Source: Pantoea eucrina (lineage in GTDB: Bacteria > Pseudomonadota > Gammaproteobacteria > Enterobacterales > Enterobacteriaceae). From it: DNA of 64,000 nucleotides. Below the pieces are notes generated by a model. The model did no database searches. It was not told the origin of the DNA and worked only from the letters and a program-made list of their open reading frames with translations. Both the position numbers and the translations under genes were made by a program. Where the stretch lies: the NCBI RefSeq assembly GCF_002095385.1, contig NZ_MIPP01000010.1, positions 1 through 64,000 of the forward strand. The letters are read 5' to 3'. Below, piece by piece: positions 49,778 through 59,481 of this stretch. Numbering within the stretch: the first letter of the stretch is position 1; each line of letters begins with the position of its first letter.

Positions 49778-51820
49778 TTATTCCTCAGTGGTCGAAGGCT
49801 GCTGCTGCGCTTTACGCGCTTTAGCACGGGCGACCGCCGCAGCGATGGCCGCTTTGCGTGGGTCTTCAGGTTCAGGTTCAGCGGATACCGCCGGCGGCAG
49901 CGAGCTTTCCGACTGCGCGGCCGCTTTTTTCGCTTTGGCACGGGCAATGGCGGCGGCGACGGCGGCTTTGCGCGGATCGTCTTCCGTTACCGGCTCAGGT
50001 GCCTCTGCTGCGGGCATCGCAGCAGGAGTGGCCTCAGGACGCTCGGTTGCCGCCTTTTTCGCTTTTGCCCGCGCAATCGCGGCTTCCACTGCCGCTTTAC
50101 GCGGGTCGCTCTCTGCCGCAGCCTCGCTCTCTGGCTGAGCCGCTTTTTTCGCTTTTGCCCGGGCAATCGCGGCTTCCACCGCCGCTTTACGCGGGTCACC
50201 TGTCTGACGGGTAACCGGCTGCGTCTCTGCCTGGGTTGCTGCCTGCTGCGCCAGCGCCTGTGCGTGACGCGCTTCGCGTTCGGCCAGTTCCTGCTCTGGC
50301 GTTTTCGCCTGACGCGCCTTAATACGTGCAGCAGCGGCGTCGCGTTCACCGTTATCGCTGCGTGCAACGCGCTGCTTCGCCTCTTCATGACGCGCCTCGC
50401 GCGCCAGTTTCTCACGTTCTAACCGCGCCTGACGCGCCTCAAAGCGTGCCTTAGCCTCCGCCGTGCGCTTCGCTTCAAGATCGATGGCGCGCAGCTCAGC
50501 TTTTTCCTGCCGGTAATACTGAACCAGCGGAATATTACTCGGGCAAACGTAAGCGCAGGCCCCGCATTCAATACAGTCATCGATATTATGCGCGCGCGCT
50601 TTTTCATGATCGCCGCCCTGGCTATACCAGTAGAGCTGCTGCGGCAGCAGCTTCGCCGGACAGGCGTCGGCGCAGGCGCTGCAGCGAATGCAGGATTGCT
50701 CTTCCTGCGGCGCAGCCATTTCGCTGGCGGCAGGCGCCAGAATACAGTTGGTGATTTTCACAACCGGCACGTCGAGGGAAGGCAGGGTAAAGCCCATCAG
50801 CGGCCCGCCCATGATCACCATCTGACGCGGCCCCGGCTGAAAACCGACCTGACGCAGCAGATGACTCACCGGGGTGCCAAGACGCCCCCAGACGTTGCGC
50901 GGTTGCGCAATCGCGTCGCCGGTCAGCGTGACCACGCGCTCGGTGATGGGTTCACCATCAACGATCGCACGCTTAACCGCCCAGGCGGTGCCGACGTTCT
51001 GCATCAGCACACCAATATCGGTTGAGCGTCCGCCGTGCGGCACTTCCCGCCCGGTCAGGATTTTGGTCAGCTGTTTGGCCCCGCCAGAGGGATATTTTGT
51101 CGGGATAACCCGGATCTCAATATCGCGCTCGCCGCGCAGCGCCTGTTTCAGGGCAGCTATCGCTTCAGGTTTGTTATCTTCAATACCCACCAGAACGCGT
51201 TCCGCCTGCAGTACCCAGGCAAGGATCCGGCAGCCTTCCAGCACTTCGGCGGCGTAATCCTGCATCAGCCGGTCATCAGCGGTGATGTAAGGCTCGCACT
51301 CTGCGGCATTGATGATTAACGTTTTGACACCCTGCAGGCCGCCACGCAGTTTAGTGGCGGTAGGGAACCCGGCGCCACCCAGGCCCGCTACGCCGGCGCT
51401 GTGAATGCGTCGGATAACCTCTTCCCGGCTCAGCGCACGGTAGTCGGGCTGCGCATCACGTTCAATCCAGCGATCTTCACCGTCAGCGCGCAGGAAAATG
51501 CACAGCTCTGAGAGCCCGGACGGGTGCGCCGTCATATGTGGCGCGATAGCCTCTATAGTGCCTGAGGTTGGCGCGTGTACCGGCAGCATGCGTCCGCTGC
51601 CAAAGGTGAGCGGCTGGCCGCGCAGCACGCGATCGCCTGGCGAGACGCAGATCTCACCTTCATGGCCAATATGCTGTTTCAGGGGAATAACAAACTGTTC
51701 AGGCAGCGGCAGCGTGCTCAGCGGCGTACCGTTAGACTGTGTTTTCATTTCCGGCGGATGAATACCGCCCTGAAAATCCCACAGCTTCTCTTTGCGAAAC
51801 AGATTTAACAGATTAAGCAT
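49778..51820 (-). CDS. rsxC: electron transport complex subunit RsxC
   Basis: 680-residue peripheral subunit (RnfC), cytoplasmic side, that accepts electrons from NADH. Order: barrel-sandwich domain (about 30-130), FMN/NADH-binding domain with [14 protein letters not shown] near 145, SLBB domain, and two [4Fe-4S] clusters [12 protein letters not shown] (about 374) and [12 protein letters not shown] (about 413). The tail from about 430 is a charged Ala/Lys/Arg helix, ending in four copies of the 20-residue unit that begins DPRKAA (residues 542, 572, 615, 653). E. coli RsxC has a similar repeat tail but is longer (740), so repeat number varies. Confidence 0.95.
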   Translation of the reverse strand: MLNLLNLFRKEKLWDFQGGIHPPEMKTQSNGTPLSTLPLPEQFVIPLKQHIGHEGEICVSPGDRVLRGQPLTFGSGRMLPVHAPTSGTIEAIAPHMTAHPSGLSELCIFLRADGEDRWIERDAQPDYRALSREEVIRRIHSAGVAGLGGAGFPTATKLRGGLQGVKTLIINAAECEPYITADDRLMQDYAAEVLEGCRILAWVLQAERVLVGIEDNKPEAIAALKQALRGERDIEIRVIPTKYPSGGAKQLTKILTGREVPHGGRSTDIGVLMQNVGTAWAVKRAIVDGEPITERVVTLTGDAIAQPRNVWGRLGTPVSHLLRQVGFQPGPRQMVIMGGPLMGFTLPSLDVPVVKITNCILAPAASEMAAPQEEQSCIRCSACADACPAKLLPQQLYWYSQGGDHEKARAHNIDDCIECGACAYVCPSNIPLVQYYRQEKAELRAIDLEAKRTAEAKARFEARQARLEREKLAREARHEEAKQRVARSDNGERDAAAARIKARQAKTPEQELAEREARHAQALAQQAATQAETQPVTRQTGDPRKAAVEAAIARAKAKKAAQPESEAAAESDPRKAAVEAAIARAKAKKAATERPEATPAAMPAAEAPEPVTEDDPRKAAVAAAIARAKAKKAAAQSESSLPPAVSAEPEPEDPRKAAIAAAVARAKARKAQQQPSTTEE

Positions 51821-52391
51821 GATGTTCTGCCGGGATCACTTTTACAGGAATGGTGTTGAGATCCCACTTCCAGCTTGCTGGAGTGGCGGCGACCGGGCGC
51901 ATTTCAATGCAGTCAGTCGGGCAGGGAGCCACACACAGGTCGCAGCCCGTGCAGACGTCGCTGAGCACGGTATGCATGGCGCGCGTGGCGCCGACGATCG
52001 CATCCACCGGACACGCCTGAATGCACTTGGTGCAGCCGATACAGTTCTCTTCGTCGATCCACGCCACGGTGCGTACCGGCGTAAGGATTTCGGCACCGCC
52101 ATCGAGCGGCTGCGGCTCAACGTTCAGCAGCTCCGCCAGCCTGAGCATGGTCTGCTCGCCACCCGGAGCGCACTTGTTAATCGCTTCCCCGTTGTTGCCG
52201 ACGGCATCCGCATAGGGACGACATCCGGGGTAGCCGCACTGACCGCACTGGCTTTGTGGCAGTACGGCATCAATCTGTTCGACAATAGGGTCTTCTTCAA
52301 CTTCAAAACGGCGCGAAGCGTAGCCGAGCAGGCCGCCAAAAATCAGCCCCAGCGCGCTGAGTACAGCGATTGCTATCCAGATAGCGGTCAT
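51813..52391 (-). CDS. rsxB: electron transport complex subunit RsxB
   Basis: 192-residue ferredoxin-like subunit (RnfB). N-terminal membrane anchor (about 5-25), a [14 protein letters not shown]e-S domain near 47-60, and two ferredoxin [4Fe-4S] clusters, [16 protein letters not shown] (about 118) and [16 protein letters not shown] (about 148). Overlaps rsxC by eight bases; one base separates it from rsxA. Confidence 0.96.
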   Translation of the reverse strand: MTAIWIAIAVLSALGLIFGGLLGYASRRFEVEEDPIVEQIDAVLPQSQCGQCGYPGCRPYADAVGNNGEAINKCAPGGEQTMLRLAELLNVEPQPLDGGAEILTPVRTVAWIDEENCIGCTKCIQACPVDAIVGATRAMHTVLSDVCTGCDLCVAPCPTDCIEMRPVAATPASWKWDLNTIPVKVIPAEHHA

Positions 52392-52392
52392 A

Positions 52393-52974
52393 TCAGAATT
52401 TCACCAGACCGGTAAAGCCCATAAATGCCAGCGCCATCAGGCCGGCGGTGATCAGGGCGATAGAGTTACCTTTAAACGGTGCCGGCACGTTAGCCAGCAC
52501 CAGACGTTCACGCATGCCGGCAAACAGCACCATCACCAGTGAAAAGCCCAGCGAGGCGCTAAAGCCATAGAGCGCAGCCTGCAGAAACGTATGGTTGAGA
52601 TTAACGCTCAGTAATGGCACACCCAGTACCGCACAGTTGGTGGTGATCAGCGGCAGGAAGATCCCCAGCAGCCGGTAGAGTGACGGACTGGTTTTCCGCA
52701 CCACCATTTCTGTGAACTGCACCACTACGGCAATTACCAGGATGTAGGACATCGTACGCAGATAAACCAGATCCAGCGGGATCAGAATCAGATGGTTAAC
52801 CAGCCACGCACACACCGAAGCGAGCGTGATAACAAACGTAGTGGCAAGCCCCATGCCAATGGCCGTTTCCAGTTTTTTTGACACGCCCATGAACGGGCAA
52901 AGGCCGAGGAATTTGACCAACACGAAGTTGTTCACCAGCACTGTGCCAACAAAGAGAAGCAAGTAATCGGTCAT
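52393..52974 (-). CDS. rsxA: electron transport complex subunit RsxA
   Basis: 193-residue membrane subunit (RnfA/NqrE family) with six segments, 193 in E. coli as well. The first segment carries [18 protein letters not shown] with the conserved Cys that pairs with that of RsxE. First gene of rsxABCDGE-nth. Confidence 0.97.
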   Translation of the reverse strand: MTDYLLLFVGTVLVNNFVLVKFLGLCPFMGVSKKLETAIGMGLATTFVITLASVCAWLVNHLILIPLDLVYLRTMSYILVIAVVVQFTEMVVRKTSPSLYRLLGIFLPLITTNCAVLGVPLLSVNLNHTFLQAALYGFSASLGFSLVMVLFAGMRERLVLANVPAPFKGNSIALITAGLMALAFMGFTGLVKF

Positions 52975-53097
52975 GGTTTAACCCGGGAAGCCTAAAGGCG
53001 TTTATTATCCGGAAATGAGAGCTACATCTCAACCTTTACCCCGGCGAGAGCAGCTCTGAGAGCACGCAGAATTAAATTCCTGACGAATAACGCATCA

Positions 53098-53541
53098 TTA
53101 CAGAGCGGTGAAGGTCTGTTTAACCCGTCGGGAGCGCTTAAAGTAGGGCACAAACAGGGCCGCGGCCAGCAGCGTCAGAAGCAGGGTCTGCAGCGCTTTG
53201 CCGTCTGCAACCGGCGTGAACGCAAAGGTTTTCAGCGCCAGCACGACGGTCATCAGCAGCCAGATGGTGTAGTGCCGTGGCAGGCGTCGCGAACGTCTGC
53301 AGAATATCCAGCATACCCAGATGCTGTAGAGCCAGACCGCAGCGGCCGTCAGCAGGGAGACCAGCCACTGTGATAACAGCAGATTAGCGTGTGAAAACAG
53401 CGTGGTACGCAGCTCGCTGTCAAACAGGGGGCGCAGATAAAGCGCGACAACCAGCGCGCTGGTTAGCATGGTCATAATCAGCCAGGCCAGCGGCAGTAAC
53501 AGCCAGCCCCCGATGCGCGGTGAGTGAACAGATTCAGACAT
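53098..53541 (-). CDS. ydgK: DUF2569 inner membrane protein YdgK
   Basis: 147-residue membrane protein with four hydrophobic segments and the DUF2569 opening IGGWLLLPLAWLI. Function unknown. Start at MSESVH (53541), two bases after the cnu stop codon, so it is probably co-transcribed with cnu. The same gene pair stands upstream of rsxA in E. coli. Confidence 0.87.
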   Translation of the reverse strand: MSESVHSPRIGGWLLLPLAWLIMTMLTSALVVALYLRPLFDSELRTTLFSHANLLLSQWLVSLLTAAAVWLYSIWVCWIFCRRSRRLPRHYTIWLLMTVVLALKTFAFTPVADGKALQTLLLTLLAAALFVPYFKRSRRVKQTFTAL

Positions 53542-53543
53542 AA

Positions 53544-53759
53544 TTAAACCACATAGCGCCACACTGATTTAGGCACGCAGCCCAGATCGTATAATCGGCC
53601 ACCAGAGACCAGTTCAGCGCGGCGATGATCGGCAGCACGATACATATTGATGATGTCATTATCATCAGTCAGCGAATAGTTGAGATGATCGTAGAGTTTT
53701 TCCAGACTCTCAAGATTATTCACTTTGCGAAATTTTAGCAGGTAATCCAGCGCAGTCAT
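53544..53759 (-). CDS. cnu: Hha-like nucleoid-associated partner Cnu (YdgT)
   Basis: 71-residue Hha/YmoA-family protein that forms complexes with H-NS and StpA and helps silence horizontally acquired genes; also binds oriC in E. coli. The family hallmark [23 protein letters not shown] covers residues 38-59 approximately. Start [10 protein letters not shown] aligns with E. coli Cnu (71 residues). An ATG three codons upstream is less likely. Confidence 0.95.
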   Translation of the reverse strand: MTALDYLLKFRKVNNLESLEKLYDHLNYSLTDDNDIINMYRAADHRRAELVSGGRLYDLGCVPKSVWRYVV

Positions 53760-54210
53760 GATTGCCATTGAACAGAAAGAACGAAAGAAGGCTCAAGTAT
53801 AGGGAGCGCGCTGCTGCTGTCTATATATCGGTGTTAAAAAAATTTAAAATTCAGAACAGGTGGAGTAATTACTTCATCAGCAGCGATTTTTTGAGGGATG
53901 TTTCGGGGTATAACAGCCAAACATCTATTTCACAGACACCTTATTTCCGATGCTGTGAGAAAATCTAACAGGTGATAACGGCAACATTTATTGCGTTTAT
54001 TTTTCGCCGGTAATTAAGTCTTAACTGCAATATAAGATAATTAAGCCAGCGTAGCCGCTGGTGGAGTGTGCGGGTTATCACAAAATTGCTTATTGCTTTA
54101 TGAACAACAGCATAACCATTCTTTACGCAGCGGTTGTAATCGCTTCCAGCCCGTTCAAATCTAACCAGTTCTGTTTATTACACTTATTTGCCCCTTCGGA
54201 TATTAAAACT
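53760..54210. other. AT-rich intergenic region upstream of the furanose transporter operon
   Basis: About 450 bases ahead of the AraC site contain no recognisable gene. Composition is AT-rich with several A- and T-tracts, as expected near H-NS/Cnu-regulated promoters. The cnu promoter must lie in the left part. Confidence 0.5.
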
Positions 54211-54227
54211 CAGCTGTTTTATCCATA
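54211..54227 (+). promoter_or_regulatory. AraC half-site upstream of the ytfQ homologue
   Basis: CAGCTGTTTTATCCATA matches E. coli araI1 (TAGCATTTTTATCCATA) at 14 of 17 positions, including the ATCCATA half exactly. A second half-site at the 21-base spacing (54232-54248) is weak. It is oriented towards the transporter operon and lies about 150 bases before its first start codon. AraC control of ytfQ has been reported in enterobacteria, as far as I recall. Confidence 0.65.
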
Positions 54228-54378
54228 AACCTGTCGCGAGCTGATGATGCTATTTAGGCGTAACCCCTTTAAATCATTCTGTTTTGTGAGTTATGTCGCG
54301 CTAGTTTTACCTGAATTACGTCAGGCTTAATCTGCGTTTGTACCCCGACTACACACTCCCTTCAGAGGAATGAAAACT

Positions 54379-55335
54379 ATGTGGAAACGTTTACTCCTGA
54401 CCGCCATGGTGAGCGCCGCGCTCAGCACGCCGGTGCTGGCCGCTGATATGACAGTGGGATTCTCGCAGGTTGGTTCAGAATCGGGCTGGCGTGCTGCTGA
54501 AACCAGCGTCGCAAAAAGCGAGGCTAAAAAGCGCGGCATTACGCTGAAAATTGCTGATGGTCAGCAGAAGCAGGAAAACCAGATTAAAGCAGTACGTTCG
54601 TTTATTGCTCAGGGGGTGGACGCCATCTTCATCGCGCCGGTGGTGCAGACCGGCTGGGAACCGGTACTTGAAGAAGCAAAAGATGCCAAAATTCCGGTTT
54701 TCCTGCTGGATCGCGCCATTGTTGTTAAGGACAAATCTCTCTATATGGCTGTGGTGACGGCGGACAACGTGCTGGAAGGCAAGCTGATTGGCGACTGGCT
54801 GGTGAAAACCGTGGGCGACAAGCAGTGTAACGTCGTAGAGCTGCAGGGAACGGTCGGCGCCAGTGTGGCCATCGATCGTAAAAAAGGGTTTGCCGAAGCG
54901 ATAGCCGGACATAACAACATTAAGGTGATCCGTTCCCAGTCCGGTGACTTTACCCGCAGTAAAGGTAAAGAGGTGATGGAGAGCTTTATTAAAGCTGAAA
55001 ATAACGGCAAAAACATCTGCATGGTCTATGCCCACAATGATGATATGGCAATCGGTGCCATTCAGGCGATAAAAGAAGCGGGCCTGAAGCCGGGCAAAGA
55101 TATTCTGACTGGTTCAATCGATGGCGTACCGGATATCTATAAAGCGATGCTGGCCGGTGAGGCAAATGCCAACGTCGAGCTGACGCCGGATATGGCTGGC
55201 CCGGCGTTTGATGCGCTGGAGAAGTTTAAGAAAGATGGCACCATGCCGCCTAAAATCATTAAAACGGAGTCGAAGCTCTTCCTGCCGGCGGATGCCCAGA
55301 CAGAACTCGATAAAAAGAAAAACATGGGTTACTGA
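54379..55335 (+). CDS. ytfQ: sugar ABC transporter substrate-binding protein, YtfQ type
   Basis: Periplasmic binding protein of 318 residues with a signal peptide (1 to about 21, cleavage after VLA). Aligns end to end with E. coli YtfQ (318), which binds galactofuranose. Conserved VGFSQVGSESGWRAAET near residue 25 and AHNDDMAIGAIQAIKEAGLKPG near 220 are present. The start at MWKRLL has GAGGA nine bases upstream; the ATG at 54370 sits on that ribosome binding site. First gene of a four-gene importer. The arabinose context suggests it may take arabinofuranose as well; this is inference. Confidence 0.93.
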   Translation: MWKRLLLTAMVSAALSTPVLAADMTVGFSQVGSESGWRAAETSVAKSEAKKRGITLKIADGQQKQENQIKAVRSFIAQGVDAIFIAPVVQTGWEPVLEEAKDAKIPVFLLDRAIVVKDKSLYMAVVTADNVLEGKLIGDWLVKTVGDKQCNVVELQGTVGASVAIDRKKGFAEAIAGHNNIKVIRSQSGDFTRSKGKEVMESFIKAENNGKNICMVYAHNDDMAIGAIQAIKEAGLKPGKDILTGSIDGVPDIYKAMLAGEANANVELTPDMAGPAFDALEKFKKDGTMPPKIIKTESKLFLPADAQTELDKKKNMGY

Positions 55336-55389
55336 TCCCCGCAGCCGCCCTGCGGGGCGGCTCTGCTGACATCAGCGAGGTAGAGCCTG

Positions 55390-56910
55390 ATGAGCACCAT
55401 TGATGATACACCGCTGCTCACGCTGAGCGGCATCAGTAAAGGATTTCCCGGCGTAAAAGCGCTGGATAATGTGTCATTCACTATCCGCAAAGGCGAGATT
55501 ATGGCGCTGCTGGGTGAAAACGGCGCCGGCAAATCAACGCTGATTAAAGTGCTGACCGGCGTCTATTCACGCGATGCCGGTAGCATCACCCTTAACGGAG
55601 AAGCAATCACGCCCCACAGTACGGCGGATGCGCAGCGCGCCGGGATCGGTACGGTCTATCAGGAAGTTAACCTTCTGCCAAATATGTCGGTAGCAGATAA
55701 CCTCTATATCGGCCGTGAGCCAAAGCGCTTTGGCATGGTCGATCGCCGGAAAATGAACCGTGATGCGGATACGCTGATGCGCAATTACGGCTTTGCGCTG
55801 GATGTGACGCGCCCGCTCGGACATTACTCTGTCGCCATGCAGCAGATTATCGCTATCTGCCGCGCGGTCGATTTGTCGGCACAGATACTGATTCTGGATG
55901 AGCCTACGGCCAGTCTGGACGCCAGTGAAGTAGAGATGCTGTTTACGCTCATGGCGCAACTGCGTGCCAGAGGCATGAGTCTGATCTTTGTAACCCACTT
56001 TCTTGACCAGGTGTACCGTATTACCGACCGCATTACCGTATTACGCAACGGCCAGTTTATCGCCACGCGTGATACCGCTTCGCTACCACAGATAGAGCTG
56101 ATTAAACTGATGCTGGGGCGCGAGCTGCTGGAGACCGCGCTGCAGCGACAGGGCAGCACCCTGCGCAGCGATCAGCCGGTAGTAGCGTTTGAGGATTATG
56201 GCAGGAAAGGCACCATTGAGCCTTTCAGCCTGCAGGTCAGGCCAGGCGAGGTGGTGGGTCTGGCGGGTCTGCTGGGTTCAGGCCGTACTGAAACCGCAGA
56301 GGTGCTGTTTGGCATCCGGCGTGCCGATCGCGGCACCGCGCGTATTAAAGGCAAGCTGCAGACTATTCGCACGCCGGCGCAGGCATCCCGCCTGGGTATG
56401 GGATTCTGTCCTGAAGATCGCAAAACGGATGGCATTATTGGTGCGGCTTCCGTGCGTGAGAATATTATTCTGGCGCTGCAGGCGCAGCGCGGCTGGCTGC
56501 GTCCGATTAAGCGTCGCGAGCAGCAGGCGATTGCCGAACGTTTCATTAAAAGCCTCGGCATCCGTACGCCGCATGCCGACCAGCCGATCGAGTTGCTGTC
56601 AGGCGGCAATCAGCAGAAGGTGCTGCTGTCGCGCTGGCTGGTGACCAAACCGCAGTTTCTGATCCTGGATGAGCCAACGCGCGGCATCGATGTCGGTGCG
56701 CACGCTGAGATTATTCGTTTGATCGAGTCGCTCTGCGCGGATGGTCTGGCGCTGCTGGTCATCTCTTCTGAACTGGAAGAGCTGGTTGGTTACGCCGATC
56801 GCGTCCTGATTATGCGCGATCTGAAGCAGGTGGCTGAAATCCCACTCGAGCAGCTCTCCGTGGCGTCCATTGTGAACGCGATCGCCGAGGGAGGTGCACA
56901 ACATGCCTGA
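55390..56910 (+). CDS. ytfR: sugar ABC transporter ATPase, YtfR type
   Basis: 506-residue double ABC ATPase of the carbohydrate uptake (CUT2) class. N-terminal Walker A GENGAGKSTLIK near residue 44; the C-terminal half has GLLGSGRTETAEV near 295 in place of a canonical Walker A, as normal for CUT2, and the signature LSGGNQQKVLLSRWL near 402. Works with YtfT and YjfF. Stop codon overlaps the start of ytfT. Confidence 0.94.
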   Translation: MSTIDDTPLLTLSGISKGFPGVKALDNVSFTIRKGEIMALLGENGAGKSTLIKVLTGVYSRDAGSITLNGEAITPHSTADAQRAGIGTVYQEVNLLPNMSVADNLYIGREPKRFGMVDRRKMNRDADTLMRNYGFALDVTRPLGHYSVAMQQIIAICRAVDLSAQILILDEPTASLDASEVEMLFTLMAQLRARGMSLIFVTHFLDQVYRITDRITVLRNGQFIATRDTASLPQIELIKLMLGRELLETALQRQGSTLRSDQPVVAFEDYGRKGTIEPFSLQVRPGEVVGLAGLLGSGRTETAEVLFGIRRADRGTARIKGKLQTIRTPAQASRLGMGFCPEDRKTDGIIGAASVRENIILALQAQRGWLRPIKRREQQAIAERFIKSLGIRTPHADQPIELLSGGNQQKVLLSRWLVTKPQFLILDEPTRGIDVGAHAEIIRLIESLCADGLALLVISSELEELVGYADRVLIMRDLKQVAEIPLEQLSVASIVNAIAEGGAQHA

Positions 56911-57919
56911 ATCGTCTATGACACAGTCAAAACCTGAAAGACGTAAGCTGAAGCTGCCTCCGGGTATGCCACAGCTTGTTGCACTGATTCTGGTGCTGCT
57001 GATTGACAGCCTGGTAGCGAATAACTTTTTTGCCATTCATATTCAGGATGGTCGTCTGTTTGGCAGCCCGATCGATATTCTGAACCGCGCCGCGCCGGTA
57101 GCGCTGCTCGCCGTGGGCATGACGCTGGTCATCGCTACCGGCGGGATCGATCTCTCTGTGGGCGCGGTAATGGCTATTGCGGGCGCAACCGCAGCCACGC
57201 TGACCGTTGCCGGACATAGCCTGGGCGTGATTGTGCTGGCAACGCTCGGCACCGGTCTGCTATGTGGTCTGTGGAATGGGGTGCTGGTGGCGCTGCTGAA
57301 AATCCAGCCGTTTGTGGCCACGCTTATTCTGATGGTAGCGGGGCGGGGCGTAGCGCAGCTGATTACGCAGGGGCAGATCGTGACGTTTAACAGCGAAAGC
57401 CTGGCGTGGTTTGGCAGCGGTTCGCTGCTCTGGTTGCCGGTGCCGGTGTGGATCACGCTGCTGGTGGCGCTGGCTGTCTGGCTGCTGACGCGCAAAACAG
57501 CGCTGGGCCTGTTTATCGAAGCGGTAGGTATCAACCTGCGCGCGGCGCGTAACGCAGGCGTTAACGGCTGGCTGGTGGTGATGTCGACCTATGTGATTAG
57601 CGGCTTATGTGCAGCGGTGGCCGGGCTGATTGTCGCGGCTGATATCCGGGGTGCTGACGCCAATAACGCCGGCCTGTGGCTGGAGCTGGATGCCATTCTG
57701 GCCGTGGTGATTGGCGGAGCCTCGCTGATGGGGGGTCGCTTTAATCTGGTGCTGTCGCTGATTGGCGCACTGATTATCCAGTCGATGAATACCGGGATCC
57801 TGTTGTCAGGGTTCCCGCCGGAACTGAACCAGGTGGTGAAAGCGGTGGTTGTGATGTGCGTGCTGCTGCTGCAGTCGCCGCGGTTTATCGCCATGCTGAA
57901 GGGGAGGCGTTCAAAATGA
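56903..57919 (+). CDS. ytfT: sugar ABC transporter permease, YtfT type
   Basis: 338-residue inner-membrane permease with eight to ten segments, BPD_transp_2 family. The signature ATGGIDLSVGAVMAIAG is near residue 78 and ADIRGADANNAGLWLELDAI near 250. Start ATG at 56903 has GGAGG seven bases upstream, overlapping ytfR by eight bases. Forms a heterodimer with YjfF. Confidence 0.93.
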   Translation: MPESSMTQSKPERRKLKLPPGMPQLVALILVLLIDSLVANNFFAIHIQDGRLFGSPIDILNRAAPVALLAVGMTLVIATGGIDLSVGAVMAIAGATAATLTVAGHSLGVIVLATLGTGLLCGLWNGVLVALLKIQPFVATLILMVAGRGVAQLITQGQIVTFNSESLAWFGSGSLLWLPVPVWITLLVALAVWLLTRKTALGLFIEAVGINLRAARNAGVNGWLVVMSTYVISGLCAAVAGLIVAADIRGADANNAGLWLELDAILAVVIGGASLMGGRFNLVLSLIGALIIQSMNTGILLSGFPPELNQVVKAVVVMCVLLLQSPRFIAMLKGRRSK

Positions 57920-58902
57920 TAAAGCGTCATTTGCCATTGATGATTACGCTGCTGGTGTTTGTGGCGGGGTATCTGTTCTGTCTGAGCCAGTTTCCGGGCT
58001 TCGCATCAACACGGGTTATCTGCAATATTCTGACGGATAACGCTTTTCTTGGCATTATCGCCGTAGGCATGACCTTTGTGATTCTGTCCGGCGGGATCGA
58101 CCTCTCCGTTGGCGCGGTAATCGCCTTTACCGGCGTGTTTCTGGCCCGCATTATCGGTGATTTCCACCTTGATCCGCTGCTGGCGTTTGCCTTGATTCTT
58201 GCGCTGGGGGCGCTGTTTGGCGCCATGATGGGCTGGCTGATTGATGCGCTGAAGATCCCGGCGTTTATTATTACGCTGGCAGGGATGTTTTTTCTGCGCG
58301 GCTGCAGTTACCTGGTGTCAGAGAATTCTATTCCGATTGATCATCCTCTTTACGCCACGCTGTCAGGCCTGGCCTGGAAAATCCCCGGCGGCGGGCGGCT
58401 GAGCCTGCTGGCGGTAATTATGCTGGTGGTGGTCGCAGGAGGGATTATTCTGGCGCACCGTACCCGGTTCGGAAATCAGGTATACGCCATTGGCGGCAAT
58501 CTTACCTCGGCGCAGCTGATGGGCGTTTCGACCCGCGCGACGACCATTAAGGTGTATATGCTCTCTACGACGCTGGCGACCCTGGCCGGTATTGTGTTCT
58601 CTATCTATACCTCCGCCGGATACGCGCTGGCCGGGCTGGGCGTAGAGCTGGATGCGATTGCTTCGGTAGTGATTGGCGGTACGCTGCTGTCCGGCGGCGT
58701 TGGCACCGTGCTCGGCACGCTGTTTGGGGTACTGATTCAGGGACTGATCCAGACGTGGATTAATTTCGACGGCACGCTAAGTTCGTGGTGGACCAAGATT
58801 GCTATCGGCATCCTGCTGTTTGCTTTTATTGCGCTGCAGCGCATGTTAACCGTAATGTGGGATCGCCAGCAAAACGCCCCGGTAAAACGCCTCACCCCGT
58901 AG
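57916..58902 (+). CDS. yjfF: sugar ABC transporter permease, YjfF type
   Basis: 328-residue permease, paralogue of YtfT, very close to E. coli YjfF (FASTRVICNILTDNAFLGII near residue 30; LSGGIDLSVGAVIAFTG near 58; LSSWWTKIAIGILLF near 294). ATGA overlap with ytfT. Its TAG stop codon lies inside the first unit of a downstream tandem repeat. Confidence 0.94.
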   Translation: MIKRHLPLMITLLVFVAGYLFCLSQFPGFASTRVICNILTDNAFLGIIAVGMTFVILSGGIDLSVGAVIAFTGVFLARIIGDFHLDPLLAFALILALGALFGAMMGWLIDALKIPAFIITLAGMFFLRGCSYLVSENSIPIDHPLYATLSGLAWKIPGGGRLSLLAVIMLVVVAGGIILAHRTRFGNQVYAIGGNLTSAQLMGVSTRATTIKVYMLSTTLATLAGIVFSIYTSAGYALAGLGVELDAIASVVIGGTLLSGGVGTVLGTLFGVLIQGLIQTWINFDGTLSSWWTKIAIGILLFAFIALQRMLTVMWDRQQNAPVKRLTP

Positions 58903-58994
58903 GGGAAGCATTTAGCACCATTCTTCCTCGTAGGGGGCGCATTCAGTACCATTCTGCCTCGTAGGGGGCGCATTCAGTACCATTCTGCCTCGTA
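58898..58994. repeat. 31-base tandem repeat
   Basis: Three head-to-tail units of 31 bases (58898, degenerate; 58929; 58960) plus the beginning of a fourth at 58991. Each unit begins CGTAGGGG and contains GCATTCAGTACCATTCTGCC or a variant. The unit is half of a palindromic element whose full form begins at 58996. Confidence 0.85.
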
Positions 58995-58995
58995 G

Positions 58996-59015
58996 GGGGC
59001 GCATTCATGCGCCCC
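58996..59015. repeat. palindromic repeat, type A
   Basis: GGGGCGCATTCATGCGCCCC: perfect 9-base arms with a 2-base loop. Same element at 59281-59300. REP-type extragenic palindrome. Confidence 0.85.
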
Positions 59016-59229
59016 TGGCCGAGATCGGCTCCCGGGCTATACGCCCCCTGGCCGACTACCACGGTCGGTAAAGCCCGGGGCGATCGCAAAGGAACCCGGC
59101 GTCCTGCCGATCGTCCGCGCCATCCCTGGCGCGGACGCTTTGCTCTTCGCCCCGGGCTTCACCGGCCTGCCAGCATTCTCGCTCGTTGCCAGAGCCCAAT
59201 CTTCACACATCAGGTATCCGCTGCAACCA

Positions 59230-59249
59230 GGGCGGCATAAATGCCGCCC
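59230..59249. repeat. palindromic repeat, type B
   Basis: GGGCGGCATAAATGCCGCCC: perfect 9-base arms around AA, followed by CCTAC. A related but distinct palindrome to type A; both share the flank G-TAGGGG/CCCCTAC. Confidence 0.82.
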
Positions 59250-59280
59250 CTACAGCACAGCATCACCATTCTCCCCGTAG

Positions 59281-59411
59281 GGGGCGCATTCATGCGCCCC
59301 TGGCCGAGATCGGCTCCCTGGCCATACGCATTCATGCGCCCCTGGCCGAGATCGGCTCCCTGGCCATACGCATTCATGCGCCCCTGGCCGAGATCGGCTC
59401 CCTGGCCGGTT
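59281..59411. repeat. 42-base tandem repeat with type A palindrome
   Basis: The type A palindrome (59281-59300) leads into three units of 42 bases starting at 59286, 59328 and 59370; the third diverges in its last bases. Each unit reads GCATTCATGCGCCCCTGGCC and so on. A related stretch follows the first palindrome at 59001-59040. Because 42 is a multiple of three, the array stays open in one plus-strand frame (RIHAPLAEIGSLAI repeated), but it has no start context and is not a gene. Confidence 0.88.
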
Positions 59412-59433
59412 TTAAACCGGGAATTTCAGGCAT

Positions 59434-59460
59434 TAAAAAGCCGCGACGATGCGCGGCTTA
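59434..59460 (-). terminator. araBA terminator
   Basis: Minus strand AAGCCGCG-CATCGT-CGCGGCTT followed by TTT, about 20 bases after the araA stop codon. Confidence 0.85.
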
Positions 59461-59481
59461 ACGTTGGATCAGTAATCGGAA

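Noticed and set aside
58898..59411. CRISPR array
   Set aside because: Units are directly adjacent without unique spacers, two unit sizes occur, and no cas genes are present.
59186..59461. Short proteins with repeated RIHAPLAEIGSLAI
   Set aside because: Arises because the 42-base tandem repeat is a multiple of three; no ribosome binding site, and the DNA is a palindromic repeat array.
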